DNA from: Rhizopus sp. PT2906
Taxonomy: Eukaryota > Mucoromycota > Mucoromycetes > Mucorales > Rhizopodaceae
DNA: 64,000 nt
Assembly (NCBI GenBank): GCA_025529335.1
Contig: JAMYHX010000092.1
Span: 47,061-111,060, forward strand
Direction of reading: 5' to 3'
The stretch's first letter is position 1; each line of letters opens with the position of its first letter. Positions 10,672-22,016 of the stretch are shown here, one piece after another. The position numbers were made by a program, and so were the translations under genes. The notes beneath the pieces are model-generated. The model worked only from the letters and a program-made list of their open reading frames with translations. It ran no database searches and had not been told where the DNA came from.

Positions 10672-12255
10672 ATGTCTGCTATTCGTGCATTCACCTCCGT
10701 CAAGGTACGACTGTTGTCATCAAGTTAAACTTGTCACTTATACATTATTAGGCTGCTGCTCGCCAAACTTCCTTCCGCTTCACTCCTGCTGTTGCTATCG
10801 GTGCTACTCGTGCTTATTCTTCCAAGGTTAAGGTGTGTTGATATTAGACGCGTATATGTAGAAGAGAAAAAAGAGCAGAGATTAACCATCTTGTAGTCCT
10901 TGAAGGAACGTCTTGCTGAGCTTATCCCCGAAAAGCAAGCCGAGGTCAAGGCTTTCAAGAAGGAATATGGTTCCAAGGTTCTTGGTGAAGTCACTGTTGA
11001 TCAGGTTTACGGTGGTATGCGTGGTATCAAGGGTCTTGTCTGGGAAGGTTCTGTTCTTGACGCCGAAGAAGGTATCCGTTTCCGTGGTATGACCATTCCT
11101 GACTGCCAAAAGGCTCTTCCTGCTGCCAAGGAAGGTGGTGAGCCTCTTCCTGAGTCTCTCTTCTGGTTGCTTGTCACCGGTGAAATCCCCACTGAAGAAC
11201 AAGTCAAGGCTCTCTCTGCCGAATGGGCTGCTCGTTCTTCTCTTCCTGCCTTTGTTGAAGAAATCATTGACCGCTGTCCCAAGACCCTTCACCCCATGTC
11301 TCAATTCTCTCTTGCCATCAACGCTCTTCAACACGAATCCCAATTCGCCAAGGCTTACAGCTCTGGTATTCACAAGTCTCAATACTGGGATCCTACCTTT
11401 GAGGATACCATGGATTTGATTGCCAAGCTCCCCAACGTTGCTGGTCGTATCTACCGCAACATCTACAAGGATGGCAAGCTTCCTTCCATTGAAGCTGATA
11501 AGGATTACTCTTACAACTTCTCCAAGCTCTTGGGTTACGAATCCAATGAAGACTTTGTTGAATTGATGCGTCTTTACCTCACCATCCACTCTGATCACGA
11601 AGGTGGTAACGTCTCTGCTCACACGTAAGTATTAATATCCAAATGAAAATGAGAAGGGGGTGTGCTGATATCATTACATAGCACCCACTTGGTCGGTTCT
11701 GCTTTGTCTGATCCCTATCTCTCTTTCGCCGCCGGTTTGAATGGTTTGGCTGGTCCTCTTCACGGTTTGGCTAACCAAGAAGTCCTCCGTTGGACCTTGA
11801 AGATGAAGGATGCTATCGGTTTGGATGCCAGCGAAGAACAAATCAAGAAGTACTTGTGGGATACCCTTAACAGCGGTCAAGTCGTTCCTGGTTATGGTCA
11901 CGCTGTCTTGCGTAAGACTGATCCTCGTTACACCGCTCAACGTGAATTTGCCCTCAAGCACTTGCCCGATGACCCTCTCTTCGGTTTAGTCTCCAAGTTG
12001 TACCACATCATTCCTGGTGTTCTTACTGAACACGGTAAGACCAAGAACCCTTGGCCCAACGTTGATGCTCACTCTGGTGTCCTCCTTCAATACTACGGTC
12101 TCACCGAACAAGATTACTACACTGTTCTCTTTGGTGTCTCTCGTGCTCTCGGTGTCACTGCTCAATTGATCTGGGACCGTGCTCTCGGTATGCCTCTTGA
12201 ACGTCCCAAGTCTTACAGCACTGCTCACCTCAAGAAGATGTTTGGTGCCAACTAA
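10672..12255 (+). CDS. CIT1: Citrate synthase, mitochondrial
   Basis: Model: exons 10672-10704, 10752-10832, 10897-11624, 11682-12255; 471 residues. The first two short exons encode a basic Ser/Arg/Ala presequence ([38 protein letters not shown]) fitting mitochondrial import. The mature enzyme shows the type-I synthase landmarks: [75 protein letters not shown] and [15 protein letters not shown], including catalytic His in GPLHG and GYGHA and Asp in NVDAHSG. It condenses acetyl-CoA with oxaloacetate as the entry step of the TCA cycle. Codon use is strongly biased (almost always AAG, GGT, GTC, CTC/CTT), unlike neighbouring genes, pointing to very high expression; this bias also creates long antisense open frames. 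Confidence 0.98.
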
Positions 12256-12556
12256 AGTAAATAGCTTACAACGGTAATATTTTTTTATTTCCCCCTTTTC
12301 CCTTTCTGTAAATTTTTTGTCTCTGTTATTATTTAAAAATGCCAAAAGAATAAAAGAGAATAGTTTATCTACTAAAACGATAGCAGTGGAATGTGTATAC
12401 GAAATGGAGGATATAGGCACAACAGCTGTGTGTGGATGACCTTGGACTACCGTCATACCATATGAGATGAATACTAAACTACTAGACTCAAATATTATCA
12501 AAAAAGAATCAAAAGACAACTTCAATTTGCTGCTTTATTTAATCATTACAAGAGAC

Positions 12557-15199
12557 TCATCGACCATCAACAGGAAACGGTTTCAAGTCCCATACCTTTT
12601 CAGCATATTCAGCAATAGCACGATCCGAAGAAAAGAAACCCATGCCAGCCGTACATAAAATAGACTTTTTGGTCCATTCAGCTTTGTGTTTGAATGTAGC
12701 ATCCACTTTTTCATTTGCTTGAAGATAAGCGTCAAAGTCAGCAGAGATCAAATAAAAGTCACCACCATAAGTGAGTGTGTTGATAAGAGGCGCAAATACA
12801 GAGGCATCACCAAACTGACCAGACTGAATAGTATCGATAACTACCTGAAGCTGCTCATCTATCATGAGACCATGATATTTTTGCTGATGACGAAGATCAT
12901 CCACTTCGTCAGCCAAGACACCAAACATGAAGATGTTCTCTTGACCAATTTGCTCGGCAATTTCAATGTTTGCTCCGTCCACTGTGCCCAAAATCAGGCC
13001 ACCGTTCAAGACGAACTTCATGTTGGAAGTACCAGAGGCTTCTGTGCCTGCTGTAGATATATGTTGAGAGATATCAGATGCAGGTATGATAAGTTCAGCG
13101 CGAGATACGTTGTAATCAGGAATAAAGATCACCTTGAGCTTGTTTTCGATATCCTCATCTTGATTTACCACGTCAGCAACGCTATTGATCAATTTGATGA
13201 CTAGTTTGGCAATATAATAACCAGGAGCAGCCTTGCCCCCAAAGATGACCACACGGGGAACAGCCTCATCAAGCTCTTGAGCAGACATCTTCTTTAGCTG
13301 CTTATATCGATAAATGACGCCAAGAATGTTCATGAGCTGACGCTTGTACTCATGGATACGTTTCACTTGAATATCAAATAAGGCATGAGGGTCGACATTC
13401 ACATTCAGATTATCCTTGATCCATCCAGCCAAACGTCTCTTGTTATCTAGTTTGACAGCTGCCCACTGTTCCTGGAACTCACTGTTGTCCGCATGCTGTT
13501 TTAAGCCTTCAAGAAGGTTCAAGTGTGTAACCCATTGTTCTGATCCACCCAAGGTCTTGGTAATCAAATCACGAAGCCCAGGATTTGCTTGGTAAAGCCA
13601 ACGACGAGGAGTGATACCATTGGTGATATTGATGAATTTTTCAGGACCGTAGTACTTTATGAAATCGCTAAACAGATGCTTCTTGATCAAGTCAGAGTGA
13701 AGTGCTGCAACACCATTGACCTTATGAGAGCCAACAACAGCCAGATGAGCCATACGCACTTGCTGAGGGGAGCTTTCTTCGATGATAGACACACGTTTGA
13801 GCAGTTCACGGTCGCCCAAGTATTCCTTTTCCACCTTTTGCAAAAAGAAAAGATTGATGTCGTAGATAATTTGCATGTGACGAGGCAGGATCTTTTCCAT
13901 CAATGGCACCGACCAGCGCTCCAAGGCTTCGGGCAAGACAGTGTGGTTGGTGAAACCGAATGTGTGAGTGACGATGTTCCAGGCATCGTCCCAGTCGAGG
14001 CCTTCGATATCGACAAGGATACGTTGTAATTCAGGCACAGCCAAGGTAGGGTGCGTGTCGTTCATTTGAATGGCTACCTTGCTAGGGAAGTCCTTCCAGG
14101 GACATTTAGCTCGCTTGAATCTGTGTATGATATCTTGAAGAGAGGCACAGACAAAAAAGTATTCCTGCTTCAGTCGAAGTTCCTTACCGACCAGATGATT
14201 ATCGTTTGGATAGAGTACAGAAGTCAAGTTTTGAGCATTGTTTTGTTCGGCGACTGAACGATCATAATCACCTGCATTAAATGAATCAAAATCAAATGTG
14301 TTTAAGGGCTTTGAGGCCCAAAGACGAATATTGCCACAGAATTTGGTGTTGAAACCAGGAATAGGCATATCATACGCCATCGCCTGAACCTTGGACCCAC
14401 CTTCCCAAGACATGCGCGATTCTCCCTTTTCGTTTACCTTTGTGGCTACATAACCGCCAAATCGGACCTCATAACGGATATCTGTACGAGGAAACTCCCA
14501 AGGGTTATTAAAGTTGAGCCAGTAATCAGGCATCTCGGTTTGATAGCCGTCCTTGATGATCTGTTTAAAGATACCGTACTGATAACGAAGACCGTATCCC
14601 CAAGTAGGATAATCTTGAGTGGCAGCTGAGTCCATGTAGCAGGCGGCTAGACGTCCAAGGCCACCATTGCCGAGTGCAGGATCTTTCTCTTGAGAGAGTA
14701 AATCTTCGAGATTGAAGCCCAAGTTCTTGACACTTTCCTTGTAATTATCCTTGACGTGAAGAGAGTTGAGTGCGTTGTCGAGGGCACGACCAAGGAGGAA
14801 CTCCATGGATAAATAGTAGCATCTCTTGGGGTTTTGTTTATGCAAAGCTTCTTGTGTAATGTTCCAATCTTCCAAGAGTCTATCCCGAACGGAATGAGCG
14901 GTTGCTTGATAAATGGCCCATGCGTCGACATTATATACACCGCGACAGAGAGTAGTGATGGTATGATGAACGATATCATTTTCAATAGAATCAATGTCAT
15001 TCTTTTCTGGGGTGATATGTTTCTTCCAGTTTGAGATGGCTTGCTCATCAAGCTTAAGACGGTATGAAGGACGAGAAGGAACACTGGCAGGAGTAACAGG
15101 TTCAGATTTATCATCATCAACATGGATAATAACATTGGTTAGACGACGCGTCAACTTGGGCATTGATAAACGTCGTGGCCTTGTAGTAGATTCACTCAT
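12557..15199 (-). CDS. GPH1: Glycogen phosphorylase
   Basis: Intronless frame of 880 residues from the ATG at 15199. It has KRCYYLSMEFLLGRALDNAL, GNGGLGRLAACYMDSAA, GYGLRYQYGIFKQ, NDTHPTLAVPELQR, NGITPRRWL, FGGKAAPGYYIAKLVIK and EASGTSNMKFVLNGG, whose Lys (about residue 728) binds pyridoxal phosphate. It releases glucose-1-phosphate from glycogen. The N-terminus has PRRLSMPKLTRRLTNV; an RRLT segment in this position is also found in yeast Gph1, where phosphorylation controls activity, so similar control is likely. The frame is open for 18 more codons upstream, giving a hydrophobic start (MSLLFIAYLFLFFTL) that would act as a signal peptide; that is implausible for this cytosolic enzyme, hence the internal start. 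It converges on citrate synthase. Confidence 0.96.
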   Translation of the reverse strand: MSESTTRPRRLSMPKLTRRLTNVIIHVDDDKSEPVTPASVPSRPSYRLKLDEQAISNWKKHITPEKNDIDSIENDIVHHTITTLCRGVYNVDAWAIYQATAHSVRDRLLEDWNITQEALHKQNPKRCYYLSMEFLLGRALDNALNSLHVKDNYKESVKNLGFNLEDLLSQEKDPALGNGGLGRLAACYMDSAATQDYPTWGYGLRYQYGIFKQIIKDGYQTEMPDYWLNFNNPWEFPRTDIRYEVRFGGYVATKVNEKGESRMSWEGGSKVQAMAYDMPIPGFNTKFCGNIRLWASKPLNTFDFDSFNAGDYDRSVAEQNNAQNLTSVLYPNDNHLVGKELRLKQEYFFVCASLQDIIHRFKRAKCPWKDFPSKVAIQMNDTHPTLAVPELQRILVDIEGLDWDDAWNIVTHTFGFTNHTVLPEALERWSVPLMEKILPRHMQIIYDINLFFLQKVEKEYLGDRELLKRVSIIEESSPQQVRMAHLAVVGSHKVNGVAALHSDLIKKHLFSDFIKYYGPEKFINITNGITPRRWLYQANPGLRDLITKTLGGSEQWVTHLNLLEGLKQHADNSEFQEQWAAVKLDNKRRLAGWIKDNLNVNVDPHALFDIQVKRIHEYKRQLMNILGVIYRYKQLKKMSAQELDEAVPRVVIFGGKAAPGYYIAKLVIKLINSVADVVNQDEDIENKLKVIFIPDYNVSRAELIIPASDISQHISTAGTEASGTSNMKFVLNGGLILGTVDGANIEIAEQIGQENIFMFGVLADEVDDLRHQQKYHGLMIDEQLQVVIDTIQSGQFGDASVFAPLINTLTYGGDFYLISADFDAYLQANEKVDATFKHKAEWTKKSILCTAGMGFFSSDRAIAEYAEKVWDLKPFPVDGR

Positions 15200-16074
15200 G
15201 GTGTGGGAAAGGGTAAAGAAAAGGAAGAGATAAGCAATAAACAGCAATGACATAAATACAAGTTACAAGTTGAATCTCAGCATAAATGCTTTCATTGTGA
15301 TTGCATTTTGTAACTGTCTTCACATCTGATGATTTTTTTTTTGACATTTTCCCCCTTTATTAGTTGACTACAAGAAAACAGAGACTGTATAGTTGTATTT
15401 TTATAGATTCAGATAAACTGAATATTAAGAATGTTCTATAAAGGAAAGGCCGTTGCTTTCTTTTTTTGTTAGTTACTTCATAGGATGTTTGTCATATGAA
15501 GCATACATGTTTTTATTAAGATATTAACAAAGAATGTAGACGTACTATTGACTATCTTTTCTGTTTCTAGCATGGTCATATCGCAGTCTGTCCTACTTTA
15601 CTTTTACAATAAACGGATCCAGAGTTATACTATATAGATTGATAGACCTGTCTCCTTTTCTCTTTGTCAATTCTTCAATCATGTCTTATCAGATTCAATA
15701 GTAAAAGCTTGAAAATCAAGACTTTTGGGGGGATAAAGTCTCTCTGCATTTTGCTATAAGGTAGACATTAGTTGGTGCATAGAGATGAAGAAAATCACTC
15801 AATTCTGTGTTTACTTCAAGAATTGATCAAGTAGCGGGATCGTTAATGTTTTATGATTCAACAAGGGATGATCAACAAGAACAAGAGAATACATTAAAGT
15901 ACATATAGTTACAGATCTGTTTACAGTGTGCCTTGAAGTATAAATACACTTTCTAAAGATGATTGTCTACTTTATTAATTTAAACTTTTATATAAATGCG
16001 TCAAGTGAAAAAAAAAAAAGGAATGCATGCTTATTGATGATGCTTCTATATTCTAAACTGATTTATTAACAATG
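15200..16074. other. Non-coding spacer
   Basis: Upstream of glycogen phosphorylase and downstream of the AlkB-type gene. A+T-rich with no recognisable gene or RNA. Confidence 0.5.
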
Positions 16075-16866
16075 TTATTTACATGTTGTTTTCTTGGATT
16101 CATCCTCCCAAGCAATAATTTCTCTAAATGTGAATGAAATACGCTTTTCTCGATGAATGATGCTTCCTTCTGGCGTTATTTCTTGCAAGTCCTTTGAAAT
16201 AGAGTGTTTATATTTGTATCTTGCATCACCCGATAAAATAATCAAGGAACGACGCGCTATATATGATCCAGTCAGCAAATAATATTCGATTTCTAATACA
16301 CTTACGAAGCACGATATCAATGCTTGGTGATTCCAGCTCTTGTTGTTCAAGGGTGAACTTCATTAGGCAATCAGATAGTAGTGATAGTGACAGGATGTTT
16401 GGTCCAAATAAGGCGGGTGCATCGATATGTGGCATAATACCCTGGCCAGCATTATATTCATTGACTAACAAATGATTTGGTTTATTTGGCATCCACTGAT
16501 GATCCATGATCCTCTTTACAAAGAACTCAATAAACTCAGGCAATGGTCCATATTCTTCCAAGACTTTTCTATTCAACCATGAATTGTGTCTCAAGTATTG
16601 TTAATGACTCAGTTTGTTACCTATAACGATAACTAAATAGATGACCATATTGCTGTGTTCTTCGCTTTAGTTCTGGATTCGGTCTATGTACACACACACC
16701 TTTAATGTTTGACTATTATAATACAATATATACTTTACCCTATACCAAGACCTGACCATACTTGCTTATTCACTTCATTGACTAGTAATTCCTCTTCTTT
16801 CTCTGATACAACATCTTTTATGAGAACCAGCCCTTGTATTTTATCACCAAGGTCTTCTACCAACAT
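16075..16866 (-). CDS. AlkB-family 2-oxoglutarate/Fe(II) dioxygenase, most like the ALKBH8 AlkB domain
   Basis: Model (minus): exons 16866-16739, 16683-16621, 16568-16306, 16256-16075; 211 residues. Motifs: GLGIGPNPELKRRTQQYGH, LLVNEYNAGQGIMPHIDAP (iron-binding HxD), FGPNILSLSLLSDCLMKF, and PRRSLIILSGDARYKYKHSI (distal His and the 2OG-binding Arg region). The spacing and wording fit the AlkB domain of ALKBH8, which hydroxylates modified wobble uridines in tRNA, but the methyltransferase and RRM parts of animal ALKBH8 are absent, so this is a stand-alone dioxygenase. The second intron was set at 16569-16620 (52 nt); a 31-nt alternative ending at 16590 is also in frame but is below the usual size here. 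Substrate is inferred only. Confidence 0.8.
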
Positions 16867-17230
16867 AAAAAGAAGCAAGAAAGAAAAAGAAAGAGAAATT
16901 CTGAAAAGAGGAGATTGAAAAAAATTACAAGGCAGGCACACACACACGCTCTGGTGTCTCCGTTTCACTCTAAAGTCAATCGTTTCAAACAGTTCTTTAG
17001 TAAGTTGAGTAGAGCTCATATATGGGAAAAAGGCCATAAGGAATTGAAGAAAAGTAGATCAATTGTGTCAGATATGTGACAGTGAGTCATGTGTCACTTT
17101 ACTTGAATATATGATTGTATTTTAGCTTGCCAGGCTCAAGCTAAAGCGATACTTGGCTGCTTCAGCTTCTTACTTTACATATTCTTTATGATCATCTTTG
17201 TTTTAATAGTAAAACGCACTTTGAGCCATT

Positions 17231-17299
17231 TATCAGAGCATTTACCCCTCTACAGACCCCTTGCTGTTGCCTCCAAGGATCAACCATATGCATTTTTCT
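17231..17299 (+). promoter_or_regulatory. Promoter block A shared with the inverted paralogue
   Basis: A 69-nt block 120-188 nt upstream of the small secreted-protein gene at 17419. It matches the reverse complement of 22149-22217 at all but one position. Similarity continues more weakly on both sides (about 17130-17420), including a TATA-like TATAAAAAG at 17372-17380. Conservation far above that of the encoded mature peptides suggests retained regulatory function or recent gene conversion. Confidence 0.75.
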
Positions 17300-17418
17300 T
17301 CCCTTTATGTCGGATCCATTTTCTGCATCATAAACATTGCCTAAAGCCTTGTTGACGCCATTAAAATTCATTATAAAAAGGGATCCTCAATGGACCTCAT
17401 CCCTTTTTCATACAGAAA

Positions 17419-17718
17419 ATGCAATTCAAACTCTTGACTCTCGCTCTCTTTGCTAGCTTCTTTGCTACTGGCTTTGCTGTAACCGTCTATCCTGGCTTAA
17501 CAGAAGCAGAAAGTGCAACTATCGAACCAATTGTCCAAGAATTGGGAGTTCAACAACCAACCAAAGAGCAAGTTAGTTGTATAGCCAAGGCTGTAAAAAA
17601 ATATATGGGCATCCCTCTCGATGGTACACCTCTATCTCCAGAAATTGCAACTGTGCTCATTCCTCAGGTGGAAATATTATACCGTATATGTCTTCTTGAC
17701 CCCAGCCGTTTTGAATAA
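17419..17718 (+). CDS. Small secreted protein A (99 residues)
   Basis: Single exon. Residues 1-19 (MQFKLLTLALFASFFATGF) form a textbook signal peptide. The mature part has two Cys (about residues 54 and 91) and the pattern T-x-A-E-S-A-x-I-x-P-I-V, then P-L-D-G-T-P-L-S-P-E-I. The same pattern and Cys spacing occur in the minus-strand paralogue at 21687-22016, although the mature parts are otherwise strongly diverged. A TATA-like box lies about 47 nt upstream of the ATG and an AATAAA lies at about 17778. Two cysteines could form one disulphide. No known family is recognised; a secreted, fast-evolving protein is inferred. Confidence 0.75.
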   Translation: MQFKLLTLALFASFFATGFAVTVYPGLTEAESATIEPIVQELGVQQPTKEQVSCIAKAVKKYMGIPLDGTPLSPEIATVLIPQVEILYRICLLDPSRFE

Positions 17719-17864
17719 AGCGACGCTCGTGGTGCTAATCATGACTTACAGTGATATTCATACTCAGTATTCTTTCAATAAAGAAAGTGTTTAATAAAGG
17801 TGTATAAAATGAACAGCTATAAAAGAGATGAACTATGTATAACGCTGCTTTATAAGCTTGACGT

Positions 17865-20800
17865 TTAATCAATAAGTTTGGCAAAGGCCATTGTATTCTT
17901 TGAAAAGTAATCAGCAATCACTTCAAATCCGTCTTCTTCATGATCTAATTGGTCAAAAAATAAATCGTGTCTATCCGAATTGGCTTCCTGTGTTCTTCTA
18001 ATCTCTGCTATCATTCGATGCTTAATAGCACACTGAGGACATTCCTTTTCGTTATCCCCTAGGCAACTGATAGATGGCATAAAGCATGTTAGCATGAATT
18101 TGCTAATATGCACAATATATGAAATACCGTTGATGATATGAATGTCTGCATAAAAAGTGGACAGCTGGAAGATCCAAGGTACCATGACATCCTGAGCACT
18201 TTTGAACTTGAAATATACGAGCACTATGTTTACAAAGTGAGTCAAAGAGATGCTATGAAGGAGTATTGACCATACCTCGTCTTCAATTCTTCAATCTCTT
18301 TCCTACGCTTCTCAGTCTCATGACGATAACTCTCGATTAACTCGTCATTCTTTATGTTTACATTTATTGTTAGTCATAAAGAGTGTTGGAGTGCCTTGGC
18401 TTACCTGCTTCAGTTCCTTTCGCTCATATTCAATCTTTTTACCAATATAGTCCTTGATCAAGCCAATACTTGCCACATTTGATCTTGAAAGTGCTTGAAC
18501 TACTTGAATGGGAGGTAACAGGTCCTTTTCATCTATATGCTTCATCACTGAGAGCAATTCCTGCCTTGACTTGGCTAAAACTTCAGGTGAAGATGAAAAG
18601 TAAGATAAGACCATGGGATATAAGGAAGCATCTTTAGGACTAAAAAGCAGATTCATTAGTAAGTAAGCAGCGTGTACATGCTTTAACATTGCTCCTTTAC
18701 CCATATTTTCGTACGCCTTCAATAACTCGTTCTGTTGACTCCTTTTCCATCCAATGATGTAAGATATCCGTATACATGCCTGTTTTCTCATACAAGTAAA
18801 CGATCCCTTCATCAAACTGCTTCAACTGACAAAGTACAAGCGCTTGGTTGGTGTCATAATCAACTGATTCATCCTTCAACAATGCTAATGCCTTTTGACG
18901 AGACTCTTTGTTGGACTTCATCAAATACAGTTCTAAGAGCGTATTCCAAATTGACTTGCGTTCTTCTTGACCTTTAGGCGACTTTATATCGCCATTATTC
19001 CTCCATAACTTTTCAAACACTGTCTCCAAGAATCGAGTAAGGTGATCTGGACGATCAACAAAGGCAGGCATAAACTTTCTTGGAGAAGGCGGTGCATAAC
19101 TTAGGCGACTGTGTACCACGTTCTTGCGCTGTTCTGTCGTTTCAGAGTGAAGTGAGGTTGTTTCATTGCCTGCAAACGGAAGATTGGATAATAATGCTTT
19201 CGCAGTGATGTTGTGAGCAATACTTGACGTTGGGGACTCGTTACTGTTGCTGTTGTTGTTGATGCCACTTCCAAGAGTGCCAGTACAAAGTTCACAGAGC
19301 ACATCAGTGGTCTCATCAGGTAAATGAAGCAACAACGTTTTACTGTATCTTTGTAAATGTCGGTCTGCTTCATGTGGACCCAGTTTGCGAATATAGGCCA
19401 AAGCGGCAGAATATTTTTTCATATCTTCAATTATGATATCAAGGTACATACCATGCTCTTGGAATTTTTCTGCAAGATAAACAGCATGATCATAGTAACT
19501 TGCTTGTCGGCAGACATTAATAGCTGTTTCAAGATCAAAGTTGAGGTCGTTGTCTGTCTGATCAATGGTATAAGTAACTATGAAGTGCTGTTAAGTATTT
19601 TTATATTTACCTTGATAAACTGGTCAAGTCGAGATAAATCCTTTAGTTTTGTATAGCAATTTAATAGCAGAGTCGTATGATCGGTATTAGCCAAGCTTTT
19701 AGAATGGAGTTCTTGAAGATAATTTGTCAAGTTGTATATCCTTTGAGCGTCCAAAAACTATGTATTTTCTATAAGCATAACTATGCATTCTAAATACACT
19801 TTGTTGTTGTTCACCTTTCGAATCACATATGAAGGCTCCAATTGTCCTATAGTTCTTATATACTGTTCCATTGCACCGTCATAATCACCCTTTTGATACA
19901 AATGGTCACCATACTTTTTGAATATCTCTGCGATACTGGTATCATCATATTTTTGCATGTGAGCTAAATTGATGGCCAAGACATAAAGATTTAACTTAAA
20001 TAGTATCTCTAATTTTGTAGGAGTATCTTTCTCATCCAAACGGTAAAGCTGTATATATTCTTAGTACAAAGGATGCCCTTTCCACATATCATTAGTTTAC
20101 CCTGCCATCCGTACAAGCAATCCAAATAGAATTCCACTCACAAAATATTCCTCGAATACCACCCATGAATGTGCCTACATGTGCAATAAATTTATTAGCC
20201 GTATCAAAGATGGCCACCTTGGTTAGTTCATTTGAGCTTGCTATTGTCCTTTTCGATGAGTTAAAATGAAGTGAGCTGCGCGTTCCTGCAGAGGATGTTG
20301 TAACAGGAGGAGATACGATGACTAGATAATTTGATTTAAACCAGGTTAATGATGACTTGGGAGTATCATAAGCAAAACAAGGTCCTCTTCCAGTTGGATC
20401 ATAAAAGTAGATGGCTTCATCACGACCAATCACTATTTCTTGCTGATCATTCATGACTGCACATCCAAGCCCACAACCTTGTTCGTCAAGTATGGTCTGA
20501 TAATATTCAGATACCGTAAGTCAGGACACGACCCTATACCCTATTGTATAAATGCTTACCACAGTAGGCTTTGCGGCAGATGTGTTGTAGGACATGATAT
20601 TGTTGGTTGTAACAATAAACAAGATAGTTGACTTGGTTTGTTCACGAAATCCTAATCCAGTGATAGGCTCATCGCCTTCATAGATTACCTTTTGTTTAAC
20701 CGTCTTATCTTTTGATAAATCACCGCGTATCGAAATCACTACGCCATTAGCCAACCCAACAGCACACTGTGACATGTTTTCCAAGATGACGAATGTAGAT

Positions 20801-21458
20801 ACCTGTATGACTTGTGAGATACATTATCGTCAAACTTTATGCTATCCCTTACTGGATATGGTTTTCCCCCGTGTTGTATCTTGATGGTTCGTAAGAGTGT
20901 AGGTATAATGATATCATCCGATACTTCTGTTGACTTTAGTGTATCCAGATCCCAGAACTTGAGTATGGGTATGCCAGACTGTGTATCATCCTCCTATTCT
21001 CACACAGGGAAAAAGCATAATATGTTAGATATCGATCAACAGAAACATTGATATAACTTACTCCAATCGTGACAAGAATATTCTTTTGCTTAAGCTGCTT
21101 TAAATGAGTAACACGTCCGCCATCATAGGCTATGAACATTCTGGATTTGAAGGCACGATCTATAATGTGAACATTGCCTGAACTATGTAAACGTAGTAGT
21201 TAAGGATAATCAGTTGTATGCTCATATTATATATAATATCAGTATATTAAAAGGATATCTGCTGCTGCTATTTGTCCTCTTCCTGCTGTAAACACCAAGA
21301 GGTCATGTTTCTATATGAATGGTTATATGGGAACTTGTTTTTACTCAATTATGACTTGAAGGTACTTGAAATACTGCAGGAGTCTTTCCATGATCATTAG
21401 AGTCTGTTACTTGCTGCTTATCAAAAAAGTTGAATTGTCTCCACTGATTTAAAGACAT
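17865..21458 (-). CDS. VPS11: VPS11, core subunit of HOPS/CORVET tethering complexes (13 exons)
   Basis: Model (minus): exons 21458-21366, 21310-21259, 21186-21062, 20993-20853, 20802-20560, 20496-20101, 20048-19815, 19757-19611, 19557-18701, 18639-18405, 18349-18276, 18223-18128, 18066-17865; 964 residues. The start MSLNQWRQFNFFDKQQV, a WD-like N-terminal half (LVTIGEDDTQSGIPILKFWD; DEQGCGLGCAV; GRDEAIYFYDPTGRGPCFAY), helical repeats (NLTNYLQELHSKSLAN; AINVCRQASYYDHAVYLAEK) and a C-terminal RING-H2 (KCSGCHGTLDLPAVHFLC, RHSYHQRCL, ECPQC) match VPS11 from end to end. In yeast it bridges the complex that tethers endosomes and vacuoles before fusion. Intron 2 is a U12-type AT-AC intron (listed separately); all others are GT-AG. 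Confidence 0.95.
21187..21258 (-). other. U12-type (minor spliceosome) AT-AC intron in VPS11
   Basis: The exon ends in GCAGCAGCAG at 21259 and the intron starts ATATCCTTTT, the exact U12 5' splice consensus. A branch-site match TCCTTAAC lies at 21206-21199, and the intron ends TTTAC at 21187, 12 nt after it. Joining gives D-S-S-G-N-V-H-I-I-D in frame, the expected WD-region sequence. The only GT before the next exon lies inside the following 3' region, so no ordinary GT-AG intron explains the gap. Length 72 nt, longer than nearly all U2 introns here. Confidence 0.85.
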
Positions 21459-21686
21459 TTGTGACAAAAGTAAAAGGTACGGAGATCGTTTCGAATTCCC
21501 TTTGCTTTACAATAAATTTAAACGGCGATGAAAAGTAGAGAGATTATAATGCTTTTGAATGTTTAAATTATGAGCACAAGTATGCACCTTCTTTATTTCT
21601 TTGTTCAGTTTAGAAAGCAGTAAATGAGCATTAGGCATGAATACCAATGTAAGGTATAATTAGCATCACAAGTATTGCTTTGTTTA

Positions 21687-22016
21687 TTATTGGGGGGGAG
21701 GGTAAACACATTGAATAAAATCAGGTAACTTCGTGCTATAGAACTTATCCACAATTTGAGGAGAGACAGGCTGACCATCTGCAGGAGCATTAGACAAGGA
21801 GCTAACAGTATCAAACAAACACTTGGAAAACACTGCGTTTGGAGCTTTAATATCCATACTGTCAACGATTGGCTTGATAAATGCACTCTGTTCTTTTGTC
21901 AAACCATCAAAGATGGGTGCTATGTCTTCGGTAGCACTACCAGGGCCAGTAGCTGCGGTAAAGCCAGTAGCAAAGAAGCTAGCAAAGAGAGCGAGAGTCA
22001 AGAGTTTGATTTGCAT
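21687..22016 (-). CDS. Small secreted protein B (109 residues), inverted paralogue of A
   Basis: Single exon. Its signal peptide (MQIKLLTLALFASFFATGF) differs from that of protein A by one residue in 19. The mature part shares only the skeleton: SAFIKPIVD, one Cys (about residue 74), then APADGQPVSPQI and a second Cys near the end (IQCVYPPPQ). A TATA-like box lies at 22080-22071, about 55 nt upstream. The gene faces protein A across VPS11, so the two form an inverted pair. High conservation of promoter and signal peptide with divergence of the mature peptide suggests diversifying selection or gene conversion at the 5' end. Function unknown. Confidence 0.75.
   Translation of the reverse strand: MQIKLLTLALFASFFATGFTAATGPGSATEDIAPIFDGLTKEQSAFIKPIVDSMDIKAPNAVFSKCLFDTVSSLSNAPADGQPVSPQIVDKFYSTKLPDFIQCVYPPPQ

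Noticed and set aside
10882..11622. 246-codon minus-strand open frame
   Set aside because: Exactly antisense to citrate synthase exon 3; it exists because of the strong codon bias there and has no family features.
11986..12525. 179-codon minus-strand open frame
   Set aside because: Antisense to the end of citrate synthase, then A+T-rich spacer; no motif.
15200..15253. 18-residue hydrophobic N-terminal extension of glycogen phosphorylase
   Set aside because: Would add a signal peptide to a cytosolic enzyme; the next ATG at 15199 gives the expected N-terminus.
16569..16620. 31-nt intron (16590-16620) in the AlkB-type gene
   Set aside because: In frame, but far shorter than any other intron here; the 52-nt alternative with the same donor is preferred.
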